The notes under the pieces: generated by a model
Told to the model about the DNA's origin: nothing
The model's input: only the letters and a program-made list of their open reading frames with translations
Databases searched by the model: none
In this document: positions 1 to 10,322 of the stretch, piece by piece
How positions within the stretch are numbered: the first letter of the stretch is position 1
Layout: the number at the start of each line of letters is the position of its first letter
Origin: Tribonema minus
Taxonomy: Eukaryota > Sar > Xanthophyceae > Tribonematales > Tribonemataceae
DNA length: 64,000 nucleotides
Reading direction: 5' to 3'
Assembly (NCBI GenBank): GCA_017506865.1
Contig: JAFCMP010000549.1
Coordinates: forward strand, 1-64,000
Position numbers and translations under genes: made by a program

Positions 1-514
1 GCGTACGCATCTACAGGGCATGCCAACGGCGGATATGTATGTACACCTCGAGGTGCGTGAGCTTCAACAAATCTTTGGGTGGGGTAGGAAAGTACACAGT
101 TCCGACATGCAGCGCAGCGCGGTTTTCCGTGAATATGATGACTGCAGACATGTCATAGACTGTGCAGCGCCGGATACCACTCATCTAGGGGTGAGTAGAA
201 TCACCAATCAGCACAGCTCGGGACCGTGATGCCAACCCGCATCAGCACCAACTTCTACTTGAAGACATTGGTGCCGTAGAGGGTGTACGCTATCCCTCAT
301 CAGTCAGCGACTCGGCGTACGTACGTCGCTTGGCGCTCTTGTAGTCATTAAAGGCAGGCCATAAAGGTGCGCCAGCAGCGCACCTACGATGCCGTCCGGC
401 CACTCTTAGTTGGCGCAACAGCGGGAACCGCTCGCTGTTGCGTCACGCGCAACTCCGCGTACGACCCGCTCCGACCGCACGCTCAATGACCCTGCGCAGC
501 ACCCCTTACAAGCG
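1..514. other. left-edge stretch with no recognised gene
   Basis: No exon could be supported here. The Ala-rich gene to the right ends in frame at 515, but its last exon also holds a possible GT donor near 593-600, so that gene may instead continue through this stretch and off the window. Confidence 0.3.
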
Positions 515-3500
515 TCACCAAGGGCGCTCGGCGTTGCCCCCAGGCACGCAGCAGCGGCGGCACGTCACCGCCCCCAAGTCTTCGGGTCCGCACCAACGAA
601 AACCGCGAGCGCGGCGCGCTGCACCTCCGCCTTCCTTCGCAGCTGCGCCGCGCGCCGCGCCGCCGCCGCACGCGCTGCCGCTGCCGCGCCCGCCGCCGCC
701 GCCGCCGCGCCGCCGCGCGCCGCCGTCAACGCGGCGCTGCGCGCCGCGCACGCGGCGGCGCGCGCGCTTCGCGGCCGTCCTGGCCTCGCCCCTGAGCGCT
801 GCTGCGGCGACATTGACGGCGGTGTGCGCCGGCGCCGCGGCGGCGCGCGCTGCGGCGTCGATTCTGGCGTGCGCCTCGCGTGCGGCGGCGGGGATGATGG
901 CGGTGTCTGCGACTGCCTTTGCCATGTCCGCTGCCTGCGGGTGACGGCACGAAGTGCGGGGTTGGCGTCCGCCCATGGTGAGGTGCGTGCGAAGAGATGA
1001 AGTGAGTATATGCTCGCGCAGGCGTGATTGTGGTTGTGCCATGGCACGGCACTACGTGATTGCAGCTGCTGCGGCCTGCAGTGACCTGCACCCGCAAAGA
1101 CCAGACACCTGCATGGATGTCAGGCACCCTCTCTGCGCTTCAAGTTTACATCTGAACGTAGTCGTGAGCTGTGCGATTGCTGCCCGGCAGCGCAAGAGCA
1201 CGCCCCGCTTTGCCTCAACACGCATGCTGGGCATATGCCCATACAGCATCTTCAATGGAGATCAATATGGCGCGTGCTTACGGCTATGACGGCGGCATGC
1301 GCGCCGCTGCCTGCGCGCAGCACCGCGCAACCGAGGCAGATGATGATCAAAGGGGGACAAGCCTCGAAAACTTGTCCTCTTGCAGACAGTGCAGGGGAAG
1401 AAAGCAGCACGTGGCATCCCTTCTCGACTGGCACCGTCCAGCAAGTGCAGGAACGTAGCTGCAGCAGAGGACTAACGGGAAGGCTAGCATAGAAGCAGCA
1501 GAGCACTAGCTGGTGGGCTAGCATAGGAAGCCCACCCGCCCTGCCCTTTGTGTTTGCATTGATGATCACGCACTCACTTTCATCACTCCGCTGGCAGCGC
1601 CGTCCTTGGCGGCCTGAGCTTTCCGTGCAACGGCAGCAGCGTCCAGCGCACCGCCGCCGGTGTCGCGCGCGCAGTCAACGGCATCGTCTGCGCTGCCGCC
1701 GCCGCTGTCGCCGCTGCTGCTGCTGCCGCTGCCGCCGCAGCTGCTCTCCTCATCACCGCCGCCGCCACTGCCGCTGACCATGCCGCTGCCGCTGCCGCCG
1801 CCACCATAGAGGCCTGCGCTATCGCTGCCTCCGCTCATGCTCGCGCTGGCGCTAGCGCCGCCGCCGCCGTCGCCGTCATCACCCCTGACGCCCTGGCCGC
1901 CGACGCTCGCTGCGGCGCTGCTGCCGCCGCTCCGTGCTCTCCTGCGCAGCCGCGCGCCCATGAGCTTCAGCGCCGCCATCTGCCGCATGCCGCCGCCGCC
2001 GCCGCCGTCGCCGCCGTCGCCGCCGCCGCCGCGCCGCGCTCTGAGCTTCGCCTCGTTGGCGCGCAGCAGCGCCGCCAGGGGCTTGGTCTTGTCGGCCTTG
2101 GCTTTTGCGCGCGCGGCGGCGCGGTTCGCGGCGCGCACGCCCCTGGCTGCAGCTCTTTCGCCTGCGCTTAGGGTTAGGGTTAGGGTCAGGGTTAGGGTTA
2201 GGCGCGGTTCGCGGCGCGCACGCCCTTGGCCGCGGCCCTCTCGCCTGCGCAGCGCGTCGCAGCGCGTCTCAGCGACAGCGGCTCGTGGCGATGCAGCATG
2301 TCTCAGCGACAGTGGCACATTGTGGGCGCGCATGCAGGAGCACTGCGGCTTACTTCGAGTATGAGGCACAGGGTGCACTGGCACGTGGTGGCTCAGCGCG
2401 TCTCAGCGACAGCGGCACGTGGTGGGCGCGCGCATGTGCAGGAGCACTGCTGCTTACTTCAAAGTTGAGGCGCGGTGAAGCGTCGCAGCACGTCTCAGCG
2501 ACAATGGCATGCGGTGACGTCTCAGCGACAGCGGCACGTGGTGCGCGCACGTGCGGGAGCACTGCTGCTGCCTTCGAAGTATGTGGCACAGCGAGCACTA
2601 CCGCAGTCCGAGGCACAGTGAGGCGTGATAGAGGGCGGTCGCAGCAGCGCTGTGGCCTGAGACGCGCAGGCTGCTGATGCACAATGCCCGTTGCGGCGTC
2701 AACAGGGGGTGGGGATTGCGCGGAGCGCTGTGGTGGTGATGCACTCTGATGCAGCTGCAGCAGCGCTCGCGTTCATTGCACATGGCCACGCATCTCGCGG
2801 CACACGAAGCCGCCACTGCGGGCTGCCGCCGAAGCCGACTACTCATGCGCAGGTGACAGTAGCTGGGGCACACACATGCAGGGGCTTTCGGTCCCCCACA
2901 CTACCAGGAACGCGACTGCCCGTCCGCTCAACAACGTCAAGTTCAACTCTCTGACTCTACCCTTAGCTAGCCCTGCATCGCCACTCCCTCACCCTAACCC
3001 TAACTAGCCCCGCATCGCGCCGCCGGTGAGAAATACTTCGCGCACCTTCCCCCATGGTGTCGAACGCGCGCCTGACGGCCAGGGTCGCCTCCGCCACCGT
3101 CACCGAAGCGGTGATCGCGGCCGGGGCGCCCGCGTGCAGCAGCGCTCAGCCGACACTGTCACCTAAGCGGGGCGCAACGAGATAAAGACAGTAGCTAGGG
3201 CACACACACACCAATGCGTGCACTTTTGGCCCTGCACGCCACGTACGCGACTGCCCGCCCGCGCCACAACTCCCACTCTCTCTAACCCTAACCCTAACTA
3301 GCCGCACATCGCCATTCCCTAACCCTAGCCCTAGCTAGCCCCGCATCGCGCTGCCGCTGATCAGTCACGCCGCGCCGCGCGCACCTTCCCCCATGGCGTC
3401 GAACGCGCGCCCCTTAACAGCCAGGATCGCCTCCGTCACCGTCACCGAAGCGGTGATCGCGGCGGGGCGGCCGCGTGCAGCAGCGCTCAGTATCGCGTCC

Positions 3501-6500
3501 ACCGCTGCGCGCTCGTCCGGCTGCGCGCGCCGCGCCGCCCTCAGTGCCTACGAGTGCCGGCGGCGGCGGCGCGGTTTCAGTTGGCAGACAGGGGGGCGCG
3601 GCAGTAGGTTAGGGTTGAGATGGAGTTAGGGTTAAAGTTGGTGGGGGGGGGGGGGGGGCACTCCGGCGCGCTGGTCCGGGGTGCGCGCGCCGCGCCGCCT
3701 TCAGCGTGTGCGGGCGGCGGCGGCGCGCTTCGAGTTAGCGGAATAGGGGCGCGGCAGTGGGTTAGGGTTAAATTAGGGCTAGGGTTAGGGGGGGGGGGGG
3801 GGGGGGCCACCGCCGCGCGCTCGTCCGGCTGCGCGCGCCGCGCCGCCTTTAGCGCCTGCGTATGTGCCGGCGGCGGCGGCGTAGTTTGAGTTGGCTGACG
3901 GGGGGAGGGGGGGGGGTAGGGGGGCGGCGGACACTGCTTGCGGGCGCGATGCGAGGGCGGCTGTGAATGTGTCATGTATACAAATATGCGTGTATACATA
4001 CATACCTGCGCGTCAGTATGCAGCTGCGCTGTCGACGCATTCACATCAGCAGATGGGCACGCAGTGACGGCGGGGGCACAGCAGACTGCGCTGCGACGAA
4101 TCGTTTCCTGCGTTTTTATTGTGTACTTCGAAGTCGTGACCTTCTTGCTGTTTTGCTCAGCTTGGCTTTATGCTGTGTCACGTCCGAGCATAAAGCACAA
4201 TCGAGCACTGCTAGTTTGACCCCCCCCCCCCCCCCCCCCCCCGATATCACCAGTGCTCAGCATCGAGTAGTGCGCGCGGCCTGCATCCGACACAAGAGAC
4301 TCTGGGAGCGGTTGACACATGCATACCCCAAGCCAGGGTTAGGTTTAGGGTTAGAGTTAGGGTTAGGAACCTCACCACGGGCGGCCATCGCACCTGGACA
4401 CCGTTCCTTCCTTTGAGGCAGCAGGTCGAGTGTTCGCCGCCACAGTACGCACGTACGATGCTCGCACATGACACCCCGCATTGCCTTACACAAGGTCCAT
4501 CTCATGCACCCCGAACTCATGCACCCCGAATGCAGCCAACCACCCCCCAATCTTCGCACTCGTTGCACTCAGCAGTGGTTCTTCGTCATCTAGCGGGGCT
4601 TCTGGTGATGCACTTGCACCAGCACCAGGCCGCGGCTCATCACCTACCTACCCTGACATCAGCCGTGACTTCAAGCTCCCACATGAGAGGAACTCGTACG
4701 CATGATGGTGCACCTTTTTCGCTTTGTCGCCGCGCGCCGCTCTGCACGTGCCGGCCAGCACCTCGCCCGCCGCCGCCACGAACCGCGCCGCCGCACTCAT
4801 TACACCGCGTTCAGCTGGTACATGCGAGGAACTTTTTCACAGGCGAACGCACCTTTTTCGCGCCGCGCGCCGCCCTGCACGCGCCGGCCAGCGCCTCGCT
4901 GCCCGCCGCCGCAAATCGCACTGCCTCCAAATGCAGCCCACAACCACAATTCCCGCACTCATTACGCCACTTTCAGCTCAAACACGAGATGGACTCTTAC
5001 GCATGCAAGCGCACCTTTTTCGCGCTGCGCGCTGCCCTGCACGCGCCCGCCAGCGCCTCGACCGCTGCCGCCGCCGCAAACCGCACGGCCTCCACATGTG
5101 GCCCACGACCGCAACACTCGCACTCAATTCGCTGCCTTCAGCTGGTACATGAGAGGAACTTTTTCGCAGGCGAACGCACCTTTTTCGCGCCGCGTGCCGC
5201 CCTGCACGCGCCCGCCAGCGCCTCGCCCGCCGCCGCCGCCGCCGCGAAGCGCGCTGCCTGCTTCGCCTCCGCGGCGGCGAGCAGCACGCCGCCCTCCGTG
5301 CCGCGCTTGTCAGCGTCGCAGCGGCAGTGCTCAGTGATCTCCTCGCACGCGCCGACGGCTGCCGCCGCAGCGCCCGCACCCGCCGCAGCCGCTGCTGCCG
5401 CTGCTGCGCCGGCCGTCGAGTCGTCGCTGCTCTGCGCGCTGCTGCCGCCGCCGCCGCCGCTGCTGCCGTGCACCGGAGCTGCGGCCGCGTCCTCGGCAGC
5501 GTCGCGACTCAGTGCGCGGCCGCCGCTGTCGTGCGGCGGAGCGCTGTCGAACGGCTGACCGCTGCCGTGTGAGGGCGCCGCCGCATCGCTGCACAGCGCG
5601 CTGCTGCTGCCGCCGCCGCCTCCGCCGCCGCCGCCTCCGCCGCCGCCGCCGCCGCCGCTGCTGCCGACGCTGCTGCCGTTGCGCAGCCGAGCGCTGCCGT
5701 GCAATGGCGCACGTGCATCACCGCACGGCGCACAGCTGCTGCTGCTGCTACTGCCACTGCTGCTGCAGCTGGCACTGCCGCCGCTGCTGCTGTCAAGCAA
5801 CCGAACGCTGCCGTGCGGTGGCGCACGTGCGTCAGCGCTCAGCGCACGGCTGCTGCTGCTGCTGCTGCTGGCGCTGCCGCCACCGCTGCCGCTGTCCAGC
5901 GGCTGAGCGCTGCCGTGCGATAGCGCACGCGCGTCAGCGCTCGTCGGCACTGCCGGCAGGGCAGCGCCGAAGGCTTCATGCACGAGCTTGGCAGTCGTGT
6001 GCGTGACGTCCCTTTCCTTTGCTTCACGGGCCTTGGCATGCACCTGGACAGAAGGAGTGTGTGTGTAGGGAGGGGTGGGGGGGGGGGGCGGGGGGTGGGC
6101 GAAAGGGGCGGGGGGGCTGTTGGTGCTATGCTGATGTGAAGCTGTGCCGATGTGGAGCTGCTGTCGTCGAAGTGCTGTAACGGGTGGCAGTGTTGCACAG
6201 TGTCGCCATGACCGTGGCCACACGGTGCGCGGAGGGCGTGGCGCCCAAATTCATGATCAAACTTGATTCATGAAAGATTTATAACTGCACGCTACGCAAT
6301 CCATTGTGAACAGTCACCCGTGCTCATGGCTGCACTGTCATGTAAAGAGGGCATGCTGGGGTGAATGCCGAAACATTTTGTGTCTGGCCAGCGCGCTTTT
6401 GTTGTGTGCCCGCTGCAAGGCGCAGCATGCCGCGGCGCAGCAGCGCTCTGCATGGCGCCGACCCAGTCGTGTTCTGCAGCGCCGCCTGCCACCGCGACGC

Positions 6501-8215
6501 TGTTCGGTTCTGCATGACAGCGAGCCGTGCTCCCGCCGCACTTCAACAAACACCGGCTGCCACATTTAAACCTGCAAGACTGTCTCAAGGAGGTGATACT
6601 TGGGGCCGTCAGCACCTCCCATGTCACGCAGAATGCGCTGAGCGCCGTCGGTAGCTGAGCAGCTGCCTCACGAGCGCAAGCCTGGTACTTCAACAAACCG
6701 CAAAGCTGAACTGCGAACACGGACCTTCTCGTGCATGACTTGCGCCGCGCCGCGCGCCGCCGCCGCCGCCGCGTCCACGCGCCCGTGCGCCGCGCTGCCG
6801 CCGCGCCGCAGCGCGCGCGCCGCCACGCCGTGCGCGCCGCGCGCCGCCGCCGCCACGCCCCCCGCCGCAGCCCCCTCCGCTCTGTCCACGGCGCCCTCCG
6901 CGCTGTCGGCGGCGGCGGCGGCGGCGCCGCACGTTGCGTCCGTAAGCTTGTGAGTGCAGCGCTCAGCGATGTCGACGGACGTGAGCGCTTGCTGCTTGAG
7001 GGCGGGGGCGGAGGACGCGGCGGCGGCGGCGGCGCGGCGCAGCGCGCGCGCCGCGGAGCCGTCCTGGGCGGGTGGCAGCGGCGGGGGCGGCGGAGGCGAG
7101 ATGGGTTGGAGGGTACGGCAGATGGTGCTCTGGCGTGTGAGAACTTGCTCGTGATGGCGAGAGCTGCGTGCATGGGTGTTGCACCAAGAACCACCACTCG
7201 TTTCCACGAGAACATTGTCAGGACGGTGGCAACAAGTGTAGTGGCAGCTGTTGGCGCTCCCCCCGAGATTCTGCTGCCTCTGGAAAGCCGCCACTTCATG
7301 CTCATGTGCCGAGACGCGCCAGCTCTCTGACCGCTTGTGTCCAACTCCAGAGAAGGGTTTGAACAGCCCTGCAGGTGTAGGGCTGCCATCTGCCTCAAGC
7401 GCGCATGTGTCGACTACCCGGCAGTGCAGCACAATGCAGCTGCTGGAGCGTGTGCATCATCAGCGTCATGGTTGTGTGGGCGGGGGGCACTTCTAACCTG
7501 TGTGATCGTCGTACTTGAGGTCGATGACTTGCGGCATTCGCACGGCTCTGTTAACAAAGTGCAGGGGTGCGAAACGCACATCACACACTGATAGACGCTG
7601 TCTGGATAGAAGAAACCATCCACGCAGCAGAGACTGCTGCACTGCTCCTACGCGATGCGACTGTGGTGTAACAGCAGCGCCACGATTTACAACGACGCAA
7701 CTAAATTGCCACAAATGACGATTGTAACACACAACTCGCCAAAACGTACCATGAGAGTGTTTTCGACTGACTAGGTGTGTCAAAGTTTGCCTTCAATGCA
7801 CCGGCGTCCCCTCCCTCCCCTTGCAGCGCCACAGCAGCAGCAGCGGCTGCATCAGCTCTCCGTTACCACCTCTCAGATGCTGCAAGGCCAGTACCTGAAC
7901 GTGATGGCATGCCAGTGCGCCTCTTTGCGGAGAGCGACGTGACGCGGCGTTTTTGCACGCACTCGCACGCACCGTGATGGAGTTATCAGCGGGTCTGTCG
8001 GGGTTCGCTCTCGACGCCGCCGCCAGCACCTCCCTCACGCTCTGCGCCATCGCCGCAGCAGTGCTCGCCAGCTCTGCCGCCACGTCCGCAATCCCGTCTG
8101 CCAGCTCACGCGCCTCCCCCTTTCTGTCGGCATCCCCTCTCTGGCTGTCGGTTATCGTGCCGTCTTGCGCGGCCGGCGCAGCGGCGCTTGATGTGCTGCG
8201 CATCGGAGCCTTCAT
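515..8215 (-). CDS. Ala/Gly/Ser-rich low-complexity protein, six exons
   Basis: Proposed exons on the minus strand are 8215-7973, 7063-6725, 6043-5180, 3547-3385, 2161-1578 and 934-515. All introns are GT-AG and the phases (0,0,0,1,0) join into one frame of about 870 aa. The start is the first in-frame ATG of the first exon. The protein is mostly Ala-rich, probably helical (for example ELADGIADVAAELASTAA and AADMAKAVADTA), with KAREAKERD-type charged stretches resembling late-embryogenesis-abundant or coiled-coil proteins. The third exon contains four diverged copies of a DARAPPHGSVRLLDS-like unit separated by Ser/Gly runs. No catalytic motif is visible and the function is unknown. The main doubts are the 3' end (the last exon turns Arg/Gly-rich and may be spliced) and which copy of the duplicated exon edges is used. 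Homology search would be hampered by low complexity. Confidence 0.5.
2204..2255 (-). repeat. copy of exon 5 start and its acceptor
   Basis: About 50 bp upstream (on the minus strand) of the exon 5 acceptor lies a second GCGCAG acceptor followed by near-identical exon-start sequence (AAGGGCGTGCGCGCCGCGAA-like). The two copies are separated by a CCCTAA telomere-type tract that directly precedes the real acceptor. Confidence 0.7.
2262..2590. repeat. tandem array of a TCTCAGCGACAG-containing unit
   Basis: The motif TCTCAGCGACAGNGGC recurs about five times, in larger units that also share a cgtggtgggcgcgc...aggagcactgc...cttact stretch. It lies in intron 4 of the Ala-rich gene, upstream of exon 5. 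Confidence 0.75.
3055..3170 (-). repeat. diverged copy of exon 4 end plus donor
   Basis: This matches the end of exon 4 (3385-3500), including the coding for ITASVTV and the ATGGGGGAAGGTGCGC exon/donor junction, about 330 bp further downstream on the minus strand. It is a decoy donor copy inside intron 4. Confidence 0.75.
3480..3920 (-). repeat. three tandem copies of exon 4 start plus acceptor
   Basis: Units of about 150 bp each carry the same exon-start coding (AARRAQPDERAAV), a GCCGCCGCCGCCGG tract and a TTAGGG/CCCTAA tract, and end in long G runs. The copy near 3860 keeps the cleanest CGCAG acceptor, so the transcript could enter the exon from more than one unit. Confidence 0.75.
4675..5190 (-). 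repeat. four tandem copies of exon 3 end plus donor
   Basis: The junction GCGAAAAAG|GTGCG occurs at 5180 (used in the model) and again at 5015, 4853 and 4714 on the minus strand, spaced 165, 162 and 139 bp. Each copy carries the preceding Ala/Arg-rich coding. Confidence 0.85.
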
Positions 8216-10322
8216 TGCGTCTTGCCCAGTACCTCGGTTGAGTGTTGTTGTTGGCAGCTGACTTCCGCTCCAGTCACCGGAGGAGGGCATTTGTCCTGGC
8301 CCGATGTACAGATTGAGGGTTGGCGTAAGGTGCAGCAGCTGCCACCGCCTTTGCGCTATGCAGCAGAGGTTGTGCAGCGCAATGAAGTGCCGTTTCAAGG
8401 TAGCTGCGTTGCAGCCGCATTGATGGCATTGTGGACAGATGAGAACATGTTTTTCAAAACGATGCGCCATCGTAGAGGAGCCCAACAACCATACAAAGTA
8501 ACACCAGATGCATCACTTGCAAAGGCAAGCACCACCATCACGCATTTTACAGCAGCATCTACGTGAGGAGCGGCTCAACTCTGCGGCAAAAAGATCTATC
8601 GCAGTAAATCGGTCCTCATGTGGTCGAAAACTTGCTGGTTCTTGAGGGATCATACAGACCATGACACCATGCCGTCTTTCCCTGTAAAGCCAGGGGACAA
8701 CATTTTTGTCGCTCGCCAGCAACGAGCATTCAACGCGCAGCAGAGCAGATTGGCTTACCTGCGATGTACATGCGTTGCTCAGCGAAAAGTTGTCTCACCT
8801 TGCGCGCTCAGACCAGCAAGCTATGCAGCTGCATCCGCCACGCACCCACCTGCGCGAACAAAAAGCAAAAAGTCGGAATTCTCGGGAAAGAAGAACGTGC
8901 GTTCCCGGAATGGTTCCCGGGGGACAACTGCCTGTACGATGACGTAAATCATCGTAATGCAAGATGGACATTGTGAAAGCGTTGGCTTCTATGTGCAGAG
9001 CACTTTGATACATGCTTGGCACACACACCATGCTCTGCCAGCTCTGTACGATGTTGAATTGATCACCGCAAGTGACGTTTCAAGCCTTCAGCATACACAC
9101 CATGACTGTTGCCTGCCATTTTCTTTTTCATCACCACCTCTAATGACCCAGCAAGGGTGCAGACAGGCGAGACAGCCTACTGTGGCGACTGCTTAAATCC
9201 ATGAAACAACCATGATTGTATGTCACAGCGCAAGTTTGGCCATGCAAAACATGAACGCCGCAGCTGCGTGCACAACTGCTGCATCACTACGCAAACAAAC
9301 CGTCACATTTGCAACGGAGCCAGTCAGACACACCACACAAGATTTGCAAAGACTCACACACAGCCAAAAAGAACATGACATACAAACAACATGACATAAA
9401 ATGTGTAGAATGTGTGGGGGGATGTAGTGACATGAAGTGTATCTATATTGCCGCCATGCCCGGCGCATTGTTACTGCACGCTTGTCCGCCCATGCAACCT
9501 CCGCCCGCCTCTCTAAGCGTTGCCAGTGCACACTCACGCTGGGGCAGCCAGCGAGCCGCGTGCGGGCCGAGAGAGTGTGCAAAATGCAACTAGACCACGA
9601 CTCACTTACGAGCGCATTAGTCAGCCCTGATTTCCCGCCAGTTCCACTGACTTGGACATCCCTCATATCTGTATTATTGCCCCCGCGCTACATTCTACGG
9701 TGGCAGTGCACCCCAACTGTCACCCACAGCCGCTGTCCGAAAAAGGAGAGAAGGCGCCCTCTCTTGGCGGACGGGGTAAGTGCCGCCGGTGGTGGCACCG
9801 ACACGAAATCCGTCTCTTGCGACGTGAGCCTAACGTGACATGTGACAAGTAGTACTACGGTAGTAGTATATGTAGGGAGGAGGAGGTAGGGAGAGGGGGC
9901 GTGACGTGCAGGTACAGTGTACAGCGTAAAGAGAGAGAGAGAGAAACCCAGACGAAACCCCCCCGAGAGACACCCCGGAGGCACGGGTGCGCGCGCGCCA
10001 CCACTCCGCTGTTGAGCGGTGATGACGTGCGGCAGTTCGTGCGTCTGATGCATCCCCCGAAAGCGCAGCGCGGGCGACCACCCCCCGCGCGCGCACGCGT
10101 GCGGCGATACCTTTTTCTTCCAGTAGAACCAATCAGAAGCAGCGAATCTGGAAACCTTGCGCGGGGCAGAGAGAAGACACGCAGAGGCGGCGCACCGAAA
10201 CCGCTGCAGCGGCGGCGCGTGCAGAGGGGAGTCCCCCCGCCCAATCGCGCCGCCGCCACCATGTCGATTGCGGCCTCGAAAGAGCCCCCCCCCGAGCTGA
10301 GCCGTAATGTGCAGCAGGGGGT
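8216..10322. other. intergenic, no gene recognised
   Basis: This separates two minus-strand genes. It holds a short AG repeat (about 9930-9947), a doubled GTTCCCGGAATG-like segment near 8900 and, near 9500-9560, a CAGCCAGCGAGCC stretch also found downstream of transporter copies C and D. No exon chain could be built. Confidence 0.5.

Noticed and set aside
4413..5558. Plus-strand open frame of about 380 codons opposite the Ala-rich gene
   Set aside because: It mirrors GC-rich minus-strand coding and tandem repeats. The minus strand has phase-consistent GT-AG exons; this frame has no recognisable domain.
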